A stretch of 64,000 nt of DNA from Flavimobilis marinus (GTDB lineage: Bacteria > Actinomycetota > Actinomycetes > Actinomycetales > Cellulomonadaceae), in NCBI RefSeq assembly GCF_900113055.1, contig NZ_FONZ01000003.1, positions 428,638 to 492,637 of the forward strand, given 5' to 3'. Below, in pieces: positions 36,485 through 44,532 of the stretch. Position 1 is the stretch's first letter; every line of letters starts with the position of its first letter. The notes below the pieces were generated by a model, which worked only from the letters and a program-made list of their open reading frames with translations, did not search any database and was not told where the DNA came from. Position numbers and translations under genes: made by a program.

Positions 36485-37270
36485 ATGCCGCACGACGCCG
36501 AACGCACCATCAGCTCGTGGCTCACCGACATGGACGGCGTGCTGGTCCACGAGGGACGCGCCATCCCCGGGGCAGCCGACTTCATCCGCGCCCTGCGCGA
36601 CGCCGGCCGGCCGTTCCTCGTGCTGACCAACAACTCGATCTTCACGGCGCGCGACCTGCGCGCCCGCCTCGCGGCGTCGGGGATCGACGTGCCGGAGGAG
36701 TCGATCTGGACGTCGGCGCTCGCCACGGCGCAGTTCCTGCAGGACCAGGTGCCAGGCGGGAGCGCGTACGCGATCGGCGAGGCCGGTCTCACCACGGCGC
36801 TCTACGAGTCGGGCTACACGCTGACGGAGACCGACCCCGACTACGTCGTGCTCGGCGAGACGCGCACGTACTCGTTCGAGGCGATCACCAAGGCGGTGCG
36901 GCTGATCCTCGGCGGCGCGCGCTTCATCTGCACCAACCCGGACGCCACAGGCCCGAGCGCGGAGGGCCCGCTGCCCGCCACGGGTGCGGTCGCGGCGATG
37001 ATCACGCGGGCCACCGAACGGGAGCCGTACTTCATCGGCAAGCCCAACCCGATGATGTTCCGCTCCGCCCTCAACCGGATCGACGCGCACTCGGAGACCA
37101 CGGCGATGGTGGGCGACCGGATGGACACCGACATCGTCGCCGGCATCGAGGCCGGCCTGTCCACGTACCTCGTGCTGACCGGCTCGACCGCGCAGCACCA
37201 GGTGGAGCACTTCCCGTTCCGCCCGAGCCACGTCGTGGACTCGATCGCGGACCTGGTCCCGCTGGTCTGA
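36485..37270 (+). CDS. HAD-IIA family phosphatase (NagD/AraL type)
   Basis: A 261-residue HAD hydrolase. Motif I is WLTDMDGVLVHEG, motif II LVLTNNS, motif III FIGKPNPMMF and motif IV MVGDRMDTDIVAGIEAGL. The type IIA cap (about 80-185) lies between motifs II and III. The likely activity is dephosphorylation of small sugar phosphates or nucleotides. It is coupled to dedA by a 4-bp gap. Substrate is unknown. Confidence 0.9.
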   Translation: MPHDAERTISSWLTDMDGVLVHEGRAIPGAADFIRALRDAGRPFLVLTNNSIFTARDLRARLAASGIDVPEESIWTSALATAQFLQDQVPGGSAYAIGEAGLTTALYESGYTLTETDPDYVVLGETRTYSFEAITKAVRLILGGARFICTNPDATGPSAEGPLPATGAVAAMITRATEREPYFIGKPNPMMFRSALNRIDAHSETTAMVGDRMDTDIVAGIEAGLSTYLVLTGSTAQHQVEHFPFRPSHVVDSIADLVPLV

Positions 37271-37285
37271 GCCGACGCCCCCGGG

Positions 37286-37867
37286 CTAGAGCCCGAGGTC
37301 CTCGAGACCGAACAGGTAGTGGTACGCCAGGCCCTGCGCCTCGATCGCCTCGCGCGCGCCGGTCCCGCGGTCGACGATCACGGCCACCGCGACGACATCG
37401 GCGCCCGCCTCGCGCAGCGCCTCGACGGCCGTGAGGACCGACCCTCCGGTGGTCGAGGTGTCCTCGACGGCGACGACCTTGCGCCCCGCGACATCGGGCC
37501 CCTCGATGCGGCGTTGCATGCCGTGGGCCTTGCCCTCCTTGCGGACGACGAACGCGTCGAGGTCCTGCCCGCGGGAGGCCGCGGCGTGCAGCAGGGACAG
37601 CGCGACCGGGTCGGCACCCAGCGTGAGGCCGCCGACGGCGTCGACGTCGCCCGGGCCGAGGCCCGCCTCGTCGAGCGCGTCGAGCAGCACGTGCCCGATC
37701 AGCGGGGCGGCCCGGTGGTGCAGCGTGACGCGGCGCAGGTCGACGTAGTAGTCGGCCTCCTTGCCGGACGCGAGCGTCACCCGTCCGTGCACGACCGCGA
37801 GGTCACGGATCAGGTCGCGCAGCTGCTCGCGGGGGGTCGGGGAGAGAAAGGCGTCCGAGGTGCTCAC
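37286..37867 (-). CDS. pyrE: Orotate phosphoribosyltransferase
   Basis: A 193-residue enzyme joining orotate to PRPP to give OMP in pyrimidine synthesis. The PRPP-binding motif is VVAVEDTSTTGGSVLTAVEAL; LASGKEADYYVDLRRVTLH and FVVRKEGKAHGMQRRIEG are family motifs. The GTG start lacks a clear ribosome site. It lies 18 bp after an SDR gene, which suggests one transcript, and is convergent with the HAD gene. Confidence 0.95.
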   Translation of the reverse strand: MSTSDAFLSPTPREQLRDLIRDLAVVHGRVTLASGKEADYYVDLRRVTLHHRAAPLIGHVLLDALDEAGLGPGDVDAVGGLTLGADPVALSLLHAAASRGQDLDAFVVRKEGKAHGMQRRIEGPDVAGRKVVAVEDTSTTGGSVLTAVEALREAGADVVAVAVIVDRGTGAREAIEAQGLAYHYLFGLEDLGL

Positions 37868-37885
37868 GTGCGCCAGGGTAGCCGC

Positions 37886-38635
37886 TCAGGCCAGTCTGCT
37901 GGCGGCCCTGACCACGCGGCGCGGGAGCAGGCGCAGGAGGCCGCTCGCCAGGGTGTAGCGCACGCTCGGCGTCGAGATCACGCTGCCGCGGCGCACGTCA
38001 GCGAGCGCCGCGCTCACGACGCCGCGCGCGTCCAGCCACGCGACCTCCGGGGCGAGCCGCCCGAAGCCGGCGCGCTGGTGGAACTCCGTGTGCGTGAGCC
38101 CTGGGCACAGCGCCGTGGCCGTGACCCCCGTGCCGCGCAGCTCGGCGGCGAGGCCCTCGGTGAACGTCCGCACCCAGGCCTTGGCCGCCGAGTAGGTCCC
38201 CGAGGCCATCAGCGCAGCGACGGAGGACACGTTGAGGATCGCCCCGCGCCCCCGCTCGCGCATCGCGCCCGCCGCGGCGTGCGACAGCACCATCACGGCG
38301 CGCACCATGACGTCGAGCGCGTGCTCCTCGTCCTCGAGCGAGCCGGTCGAGAAACTCTGGTGCAGAGCGAATCCCGCGTTGTTGACGAGCAGCCCGACCG
38401 GACGGGTGGGCTGCCGCAGCCGCTCGGCCACGCGCTCGACGTCGGCCCGCACGCCCAGGTCGGCGGCGATGACCTCCGCGTGCACGCCGGCGTACGCGCG
38501 CAGCTGGGCGGCGAGCCTCTGCAAGCGCTCCTCGTCCCGCGCCACGAGGACGACGTCGTGGCCCGCGGTGGCGAGCTGCCACGCGAACTCCTTGCCCAGA
38601 CCTGCGCTTGCTCCCGTGACCAGTGCCGTTCCCAT
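37886..38635 (-). CDS. Short-chain dehydrogenase/reductase
   Basis: A 249-residue classical SDR. The nucleotide-binding motif is TGASAGLGKEFA, NNAG is in LLVNNAGFALH, the catalytic Ser is in NVSSVAAL, and Y and K are in TYSAAKAW. The C-terminal tail is basic (LLRLLPRRVVRAASR). The substrate is unknown; similar actinobacterial proteins are annotated as generic oxidoreductases. It heads the SDR-pyrE unit. Confidence 0.9.
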   Translation of the reverse strand: MGTALVTGASAGLGKEFAWQLATAGHDVVLVARDEERLQRLAAQLRAYAGVHAEVIAADLGVRADVERVAERLRQPTRPVGLLVNNAGFALHQSFSTGSLEDEEHALDVMVRAVMVLSHAAAGAMRERGRGAILNVSSVAALMASGTYSAAKAWVRTFTEGLAAELRGTGVTATALCPGLTHTEFHQRAGFGRLAPEVAWLDARGVVSAALADVRRGSVISTPSVRYTLASGLLRLLPRRVVRAASRLA

Positions 38636-38686
38636 GCCACCACCCTAGGCGTGCGGGCCGGGACACCCCAGCGATAGCCTTCCCCC

Positions 38687-39481
38687 ATGCGCCTGGCCAC
38701 CTGGAACATCAACTCGATCCGTGCCCGTGCCGACCGCGCCCTGGCGTTCCTCGAGCGGGAGGACATCGACGTCCTCGCGCTGCAGGAGACCAAGTGCAAG
38801 GACGCGCAGTTCCCGCGGGAGGCCTTCGAGGCCGCCGGGTACGAGATCGCGACCTTCGGCCTGAGCCAGTGGAACGGCGTGGCGATCCTCTCCCGCGTCG
38901 GCCTGGCCGACGTCGAGGCGGGTTTCCCCGGTCAGCCCGAGTTTGGCGACCCCGCAGTCGTGGAGGCCCGCGCCATCGGCGCGACGTGCGCCGGCGTGCG
39001 CGTCTGGTCGCTCTACGTCCCGCACGGCCGCGCCCTGGACAATCCGCACTATGCCTACAAGCTCGCGTGGCTCGAGCAGCTGCGCAGCAACGCGGAGGCC
39101 TGGGTCACGGCTGACCCGGCCGCCCAGGTCGCGCTGGTCGGGGACTGGAACGTAGCGCCGCAGGACGAGGACGTGTGGGACCTGTCGCTCTTCGAGGGCG
39201 CGACGCACGTGAGCGCGCCCGAGCGGGCCGCGTTCGCCTCCTTCGCGCAGGCGGGCTTCACCGAGGTGTCACGGGTGTTCGTGCCCGAGGAGCGCAAGTA
39301 CACGTACTGGGACTACCAGCAGCTGCGGTTCCCCAAGAACCAGGGGATGCGGATCGACTTCGCGTACACGTCACCGGCACTCACGCCCCGGGTCGCCGGA
39401 GTGACGATCGACCGGGACGAGCGCAAGGGCAAGGGCGCGTCCGACCACGTGCCCGTGATCGTGGAGATCGCGGAGGCCTGA
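38687..39481 (+). CDS. xthA: Exodeoxyribonuclease III (AP endonuclease)
   Basis: A 264-residue Mg-dependent EEP-family nuclease in base-excision repair. Motifs are TWNINSIRAR, ALQETKC (metal Glu), VWSLYVPHGR, GDWNVAP (catalytic Asp/Asn), and SDHVPVIVEI (catalytic Asp/His). The length fits Xth. A TAGCCT -10-like box 7 bases before the ATG suggests a leaderless or very short leader. It diverges from the SDR gene. Confidence 0.95.
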   Translation: MRLATWNINSIRARADRALAFLEREDIDVLALQETKCKDAQFPREAFEAAGYEIATFGLSQWNGVAILSRVGLADVEAGFPGQPEFGDPAVVEARAIGATCAGVRVWSLYVPHGRALDNPHYAYKLAWLEQLRSNAEAWVTADPAAQVALVGDWNVAPQDEDVWDLSLFEGATHVSAPERAAFASFAQAGFTEVSRVFVPEERKYTYWDYQQLRFPKNQGMRIDFAYTSPALTPRVAGVTIDRDERKGKGASDHVPVIVEIAEA

Positions 39482-39489
39482 GACGCAGA

Positions 39490-39523
39490 GCGACCGCGCA
39501 CCGCCGGAGCGGGGCGCGGTCGC
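39490..39523. terminator. Bidirectional hairpin after xthA
   Basis: GCGACCGCGC (39490-39499) pairs with 39514-39523, a 10-bp perfect stem between convergent genes. Confidence 0.65.
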
Positions 39524-39544
39524 AGCAGGGGCCGGAGCTGGGGC

Positions 39545-40069
39545 TCAGCCGGCCGAGCGCGCGGACGGAGCCGACTTCGCCGAGGCGGCGCTCTTGGCGG
39601 AGCGCGGGCTCGGCGCGGACTTCGCGGACGCGACGCTCTTCGCGGTACGGGGGCTCGGCGCGGACTTCGCGGAGCGCGGCGACGGCGCCGACTTCACCGA
39701 CCTCGGGGTAGGCGCGGACTTGACGGACTGCGGAGTCGGGGCGCTGACCGCCGACGCGGGGGTCTGGACGGAGACCGGGCTCGCCGGGGTGACGACCGTC
39801 TTCGTCGACACGGGCGAGGGCGCGCTGACGGTCGTGGAGGTCGACGCCACGGTCACCGTCGTCGTCGTGCTCGGCAGGGCGGTCGCCGTCGGCGACGCGC
39901 TGGGTTCCGACGCCACCGTGGTCGCCGCCGCGTCGGATCCAGCGCCCAGGACGACCGCGCCCGAAGCGGGGGTCGTCGACGGCGCGTCGTCTGCGAGCGC
40001 CGTGCCGAACGCTGCTCCCGCGCCGACCGCTCCGAGCACTCCGCTGACGATCCAGGTACGCGACTTCAT
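39545..40069 (-). CDS. Secreted low-complexity repeat protein (KSAPSPRSA repeats)
   Basis: A 174-residue exported protein. The signal sequence is MKSRTWIVSGVLGAVGAGAA, cut near ALA-DD. A Ser/Thr/Ala/Val/Pro-rich region (about 27-110) follows, then about seven imperfect copies of K-S-A-P-S-P-R-S-A/V (about 115-174), ending RSAG. There is no domain or cysteine. GGAGGAG is 6 bases before ATG 40069. The basic, proline-rich repeats could bind peptidoglycan, teichoic acid or DNA, or be a glycosylated stalk; none of these is shown. No homologue is recognised. Confidence 0.6.
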   Translation of the reverse strand: MKSRTWIVSGVLGAVGAGAAFGTALADDAPSTTPASGAVVLGAGSDAAATTVASEPSASPTATALPSTTTTVTVASTSTTVSAPSPVSTKTVVTPASPVSVQTPASAVSAPTPQSVKSAPTPRSVKSAPSPRSAKSAPSPRTAKSVASAKSAPSPRSAKSAASAKSAPSARSAG

Positions 40070-40541
40070 GATGATTCTCCTCCAGGTCCGGGCTGTTCTC
40101 CCGAGAGTCTCGGCCACGCGCGTGAGGACGGCAGGAGAAGTACGTGAGCGTTCTCTCATGCGTGGCGCGCGCCGGGGGCACGGGCTAGGGCGGGGTGTGG
40201 GCCACGTCACGCCTATCACATCCACAGGTGGCAGTCCTCTCATCTACGTGGCGGCGCCGCGCGAGAGTTGTGAAGAATTCGTGAGGGACGTTATCTCGTC
40301 GTGACATTTGGGAAGTTGACCGCTTAACGTCGCTGGGTCGGTAGCGCTCGCTCCCGGCCACGACTCCTGGAACGCCGAGCGCTGCCGCCTGGAGATCGTG
40401 ACCCAGAACCACACGGCAGCGGCGGGGGACCCACCAACCGGTCGCGCACGTGACGACCTTGGGGTGAAGCCGGAACTCTCCGGCCGGGTCCACCTCGACC
40501 CGAACCCGACAGCTCACCTCGTAGGCGTCCTGAGGTCACCC
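40070..40541. other. 472-bp non-coding region with promoters and riboswitch
   Basis: No gene is seen. The left part (40070-40310) is a GC-poorer divergent promoter region. TTGACC at 40316-40321 followed 18 bases later by GGTAGC could be the promoter of the plus-strand transcript. The right part (about 40345-40536) is the c-di-AMP riboswitch leader of the NlpC/P60 gene. Confidence 0.6.
40345..40536 (+). promoter_or_regulatory. ydaO/yuaA-type c-di-AMP riboswitch
   Basis: The leader of the NlpC/P60 gene carries the conserved blocks of actinobacterial c-di-AMP riboswitches in order: GCGCTGCCGCC, CGGGGGACCCA, GGGGTGAAG followed by a CCGG-pairing stem, then CGACCCGAACCCGACAGCTC and ACCTCGTAGGCG. 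The last block is nearly invariant in this class. High c-di-AMP should switch the gene off. Exact 5' end is uncertain by some 20 bases. Confidence 0.9.
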
Positions 40542-41327
40542 ATGCTCAAGGCACTCTCCCCTGCCCGGAACCGGCGCAGCATCAGTCTCGCCGCGGTCGC
40601 CGCTCTCGGCGCCTCGCTCTTCCTCGCAGCCCCCACCGCCAGCGCCAGCACCGGCGCTGCTGCCTCCACCGCCGCGCCCACCGCGGCGGCCCAGGCTCCC
40701 ACGAGCGGGAGCAAGCTCGTCGTCCGCACCTCGAAGCGGACCTACGTCCAGGGCAAGAAGGGCACGCGCATCGTCGTGAAGGTCCGTGCAGGTGGCCGTG
40801 CGGCGACCGGCAAGGTACGCGTCTACGCCGGCAAGAAGTCGCTCAAGACGAAGACCCTCCGTAACGGCAAGACCGCGATCCGGCTGCCCAAGAACCTCAA
40901 GGCCAAGCGCCACACGATCACCGTGCGGTACTTCCCCCGCGGCGCCGTGAAGGCCGCTCCCGCGACCAAGAAGTTCCAGGTGCGCGTCAAGGACCGCCGC
41001 GCCACGGTCGTGCGCATCGCCAAGAAGTTCGTGGGCTCCAAGTACCGCATCGGCGGCTCGAGCCCGCGCACGGGCTTCGACTGCTCCGGGTTCACGAGCT
41101 ACGTGTACGGCAAGGCCGGCAAGAGGCTCCCCAAGAGCTCGAGCGCCCAGCGCCACGTCGGCAAGGTCATCTCCCGCTCGAAGGCCAAGCCCGGCGACCT
41201 CATCTGGTCCCCCGGCCACGTCGCCATCTACCTCGGTGGGAACAAGCAGATCGACTCGCCGCGTCCGGGCAAGTCCATCAAGGTGCGCTCCATCTGGCAG
41301 CACAACCCGACCTTCATCCGGGTCTGA
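40542..41327 (+). CDS. Secreted NlpC/P60 peptidoglycan endopeptidase
   Basis: A 261-residue exported cell-wall hydrolase. The signal peptide (about 1-36) is cut near ASA-ST. A Lys-rich beta-type domain (about 60-150, TYVQGKKGTRIVVKVRAGGR, VRVYAGKKSLKTK) probably binds the wall or extends the enzyme. The NlpC/P60 domain (about 155-261) has catalytic Cys in FDCSGFTSYVYGKAG and His in SPGHVAIYLGGN. It should cut the stem peptide (D-Glu/DAP or similar). AGGT precedes the ATG. The c-di-AMP riboswitch links its expression to wall and osmotic stress. Another wall hydrolase class is unlikely. Confidence 0.93.
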   Translation: MLKALSPARNRRSISLAAVAALGASLFLAAPTASASTGAAASTAAPTAAAQAPTSGSKLVVRTSKRTYVQGKKGTRIVVKVRAGGRAATGKVRVYAGKKSLKTKTLRNGKTAIRLPKNLKAKRHTITVRYFPRGAVKAAPATKKFQVRVKDRRATVVRIAKKFVGSKYRIGGSSPRTGFDCSGFTSYVYGKAGKRLPKSSSAQRHVGKVISRSKAKPGDLIWSPGHVAIYLGGNKQIDSPRPGKSIKVRSIWQHNPTFIRV

Positions 41328-41357
41328 CGCCTGACACGTCGCCCCATCACCGGCACC

Positions 41358-41399
41358 AGCGCGACGGGACCCTGTCCGCGGACAGGGTCCCGTCGCGCT
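41358..41399. terminator. Terminator of the NlpC/P60 gene
   Basis: A perfect 20-bp inverted repeat (41358-41377 with 41380-41399) with a 2-4 base loop. This is the longest uninterrupted stem in the window. Confidence 0.8.
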
Positions 41400-41514
41400 G
41401 TGTCGGCATCGGATCTCTCGCGATTCGGCTCGGACGGCCGATAGGACAGGCGCGCACCCGCCGCGCCTGTCGCGCGGCACGTGTGCCCGGAACACACCGC
41501 CCCGAGGAGAGATC

Positions 41515-43146
41515 ATGACCACGACCACCACTGCGCGCCGCACGGGACGCAGCCTGACCGCGCGATTCCGCGACGCGGGAATCCGCACGAAGGTGCTCGC
41601 GCTCGTCGCGCTGGCCGTCGCTGTGATCGTCGGCCTCGGATCCTTCGCCACCGTCTCTCTGACGTCGATGCGCTCGGACGCGCAGAAGATGGCCAACAGC
41701 GCGAGCGACATGAACGGAAGCCTCTCCGTGCTCACGGACGCCGTGTGGAACATGCGCGTCCTCGCGGTCAAGATCGGTGGCGTCCCGCAGACGGAGCGCC
41801 CGGCGATCGCCCAGGAGATCGAGGCGGCGGTCGGCGCGGTCAGCGTCGCGGGCGAGACGTTCACGGCGGCGTACCAGGCTGCCACGGGCACGCCCTCGGC
41901 GCGCCTCACCGACCTCGTCGGTGAGTTCGAGACGTACGTCGGGCTCGTCACCCAGGAGGTCGTGCCCGCCGCCGTGTCCGGTGACACGGCAGCCTACGAG
42001 GCTGTCACCGACGAGCAGGGCGCTGCAGGCGCGGCGCTGATCGCCGGCCTCGGCGAGGTCGGCGGCGAGGTCGGGGCAGCGACCAAGGCGATCGCGGCCG
42101 ACGCGGCCAGCAACGCCAACCAGACCATCACCCTGACCCTCGTCGCGATCGTCGTGGCCGCGGTCCTCACGGTGATCGTCGGGCTCGCCATCGCGCGGAT
42201 GATCGTCCGCCCCATCCTCGAGGTCAAGGCCGCACTCGACTCCCTCGCGGGCGGTGACCTCACGCGCCGCGTGGACGTCGTCTCCGCGGACGAGGTCGGA
42301 CAGATGGCGCGCGCGCTCACGAGCGCGCAGGAGTCGCTCGCGGCGACGCTGTCCGGCGTCGTCGAGACCGCCCAGACGGTCGCGGCCGCGTCCGAGGAGC
42401 TCGCCGCCTCCAACTCGCAGGTGGCGTCCGGCTCCGAGGAGACCAGCGCCCAGGCGGGCGTGGTCGCGGCTGCCGCAGAGCAGGTCTCGCGCAACGTCCA
42501 GACTGTCGCGGCCGGTGCCGAGCAGATGGGCGCGTCGATCCGCGAGATCGCCCAGAACGCCCAGGAGGCGGCGAGCGTCGCGCGCGCCGCGACGTCCACG
42601 GCCTCCGAGACCGAGGTCACGGTCACCCGCCTGGGCGCCTCGAGCCAGGAGATCGGCAACGTCGTCAAGGCGATCACCGGGATCGCCGAGCAGACCAACC
42701 TCCTCGCCCTCAACGCGACCATCGAGGCCGCACGTGCCGGCGAGGCCGGCAAGGGCTTCGCGGTCGTCGCCTCCGAGGTCAAGGACCTCGCGCAGGAGAC
42801 TGCACGCGCGACGGAGGACATCGCGCGCCGGGTGGAGGCGATCCAGGGCGACACGACCTCCGCCGTCGCGGCGATCGGTCGGATCTCCGAGGTGATCGCG
42901 TCGATCAACGACTACCAGCTCACGATCGCGTCCGCGGTCGAGGAGCAGACGGCGACGACCAACGAGATGTCGCGTTCGGTCACCGAGGCGGCGACCGGGT
43001 CGTCCGAGATCGCGTCGAACATCACGGGCGTCGCGCAGGCCGCGTCGACCAGCTCAGAGGTCGTGGGCCAGATGGGCGACGCCGTCGCGGACCTCGCGCG
43101 CATGTCCGCGGACCTGCGACAGAAGGTCTCCACCTTCACGTTCTGA
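41515..43146 (+). CDS. Methyl-accepting chemotaxis protein
   Basis: A 543-residue membrane chemoreceptor. TM1 lies at about 27-49, then an extracytoplasmic four-helix sensor (about 50-203), TM2 (about 204-228), HAMP (about 229-281) and the signalling domain (about 300-543). The hairpin tip, [22 protein letters not shown], is the CheA/CheW-binding region near residues 389-410. Many Gln/Glu pairs in the flanks are candidate methylation sites. GAGGAGA precedes the ATG. The ligand is unknown. No other chemotaxis or flagellar gene is in the window, so it is an isolated receptor. Confidence 0.95.
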   Translation: MTTTTTARRTGRSLTARFRDAGIRTKVLALVALAVAVIVGLGSFATVSLTSMRSDAQKMANSASDMNGSLSVLTDAVWNMRVLAVKIGGVPQTERPAIAQEIEAAVGAVSVAGETFTAAYQAATGTPSARLTDLVGEFETYVGLVTQEVVPAAVSGDTAAYEAVTDEQGAAGAALIAGLGEVGGEVGAATKAIAADAASNANQTITLTLVAIVVAAVLTVIVGLAIARMIVRPILEVKAALDSLAGGDLTRRVDVVSADEVGQMARALTSAQESLAATLSGVVETAQTVAAASEELAASNSQVASGSEETSAQAGVVAAAAEQVSRNVQTVAAGAEQMGASIREIAQNAQEAASVARAATSTASETEVTVTRLGASSQEIGNVVKAITGIAEQTNLLALNATIEAARAGEAGKGFAVVASEVKDLAQETARATEDIARRVEAIQGDTTSAVAAIGRISEVIASINDYQLTIASAVEEQTATTNEMSRSVTEAATGSSEIASNITGVAQAASTSSEVVGQMGDAVADLARMSADLRQKVSTFTF

Positions 43147-43156
43147 GGCGGCGGGT

Positions 43157-43184
43157 GGGTGCGCACCGCCATCGGTGCGCACCC
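43157..43184. terminator. Terminator between chemoreceptor and MFS genes
   Basis: GGGTGCGCACCG (43157-43168) pairs with 43173-43184 around CCAT, a 12-bp stem between convergent genes. Confidence 0.7.
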
Positions 43185-43189
43185 GTGCG

Positions 43190-44449
43190 TCAGCTCGCCC
43201 GTGCCCGTCCGGTCCGGGTCAGCGCACCCGCGCCCAGCAGCACGAGCGCCATCGCGAGGGGGACGACGAACGCGACACCGGCCGCCCGGTCCGCGACGAC
43301 TCCGCCGAGGACCGCGCCTGCCGCGACGCCCACCACGTTCGCGCTGATCAGCAACGTCATCGCAGTGCTGCCGTCGCGCGGGTCGACCCCGCGGCTGCCG
43401 AGCGAGAATAGGGTCACGAGCGTCGGGCCCACGAATAGCCCCGTCACCACGAGCGCGAGCGCGAGCGGGCCCAGCGAGCCCGTGAGCACCGAGAGACCCG
43501 AGCCTGCGGCCATGCCAGACGCACCGACCAGCCAGCGCGCCCGCATGCCGAACGCGTCGGGCAGCAGCACGACCGCGAGCGCGGTGACGGCGGACCCGAT
43601 GCCCATGAGTGCGTAGAGCAGCCCGGCGAGGCCGGGGCGGCCCGCACCGGTCGCCGCCGCCGTCACTGCCGCCTGGGTGCCGCCGAAGAATCCGCCGACG
43701 GCGAGCATCCCCACGACGGGACCGGCGACCGCGCGCGCGACCTGCGCCATGCCCGCGGCGCGCGCGGTGCTCGCCGACCCGGCGCGGGACGGTGCAGCGG
43801 AGGCCGTCGGGTGCAGCGCGACGGCGACACCGAGGACCGCCACCATCGCGGCGGCCACGCCCAGCCCCACCGCCGGGTGCGCGACGCTGGCCAGGACCCC
43901 GACGAGCGCGGGGCCGAGGACGAACGTGACCTCGTCGGCCGTGCTCTCGTAGGCCATCGCGGTGCGCAGCGAGCCCGGCCGCCCGCCCGTGAGGCCCATC
44001 CAGCGGACGCGCACGAACGCCGCCACCTGCGGCGAGGAGGCGCCAGCGACGACGCACACCGTCAGGAGCTCGGCCAGCGAGCGGTCGCCCAGCGCGGCGA
44101 GCACCACGAGCACGAGCGCGACGGCGTGCACGGGCGCCGCGACGAGGAGGACGACCCGCTGGCCGAGGCGGTCGGCGAGCCGCCCCTGCAGCGGACCGAC
44201 GACGGCGGTGCCCACCGAGCAGGCCGCCGTGGCCAGGCCGGCCCGGGCGACGGAACCGCTCGTGGACGTGACGAGCAGCATCACGCCGATGACCGTCATG
44301 GAGAAGGGCAGCCGCGCGAGGAAGGCGAGCGGCAGGAACCACCGGCCAGCGAGCTGCGGCAGGATCCGGTAACCGCTCGCGGTGGCCCGCGGTGCTACCG
44401 GGGCGGCCTCAGGGGCGCGGTCGAGGGTGGACTGGGTGGTGCGGGACAT
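43190..44449 (-). CDS. MFS transporter
   Basis: A 419-residue major facilitator with about twelve helices. The loop 2-3 motif reads GPLQGRLADRLGQRVVLL, the classical GxLADRxGxR signature. FVLGPALVGVLASVAHPAVGL and LISANVVGVAAGAVLGGVVAD are later helices. GGAGG is 9 bases before ATG 44449. It lies 83 bp downstream of clpB on the same strand. The substrate is unknown; drug or metabolite efflux is a guess. Confidence 0.88.
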   Translation of the reverse strand: MSRTTQSTLDRAPEAAPVAPRATASGYRILPQLAGRWFLPLAFLARLPFSMTVIGVMLLVTSTSGSVARAGLATAACSVGTAVVGPLQGRLADRLGQRVVLLVAAPVHAVALVLVVLAALGDRSLAELLTVCVVAGASSPQVAAFVRVRWMGLTGGRPGSLRTAMAYESTADEVTFVLGPALVGVLASVAHPAVGLGVAAAMVAVLGVAVALHPTASAAPSRAGSASTARAAGMAQVARAVAGPVVGMLAVGGFFGGTQAAVTAAATGAGRPGLAGLLYALMGIGSAVTALAVVLLPDAFGMRARWLVGASGMAAGSGLSVLTGSLGPLALALVVTGLFVGPTLVTLFSLGSRGVDPRDGSTAMTLLISANVVGVAAGAVLGGVVADRAAGVAFVVPLAMALVLLGAGALTRTGRARAS

Positions 44450-44532
44450 CCGGGTGGCCTCCAGCGGTGCGCCGCCCACCCAGTTTTCTCAGCGCACACC
44501 TGTTGTCCCGTACCGCCCAGCCTACCGCCGCC

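Noticed and set aside
39550..39740. Short repeated units resembling a CRISPR array
   Set aside because: The units are imperfect, back-to-back without unique spacers, and keep an open frame encoding peptide repeats.
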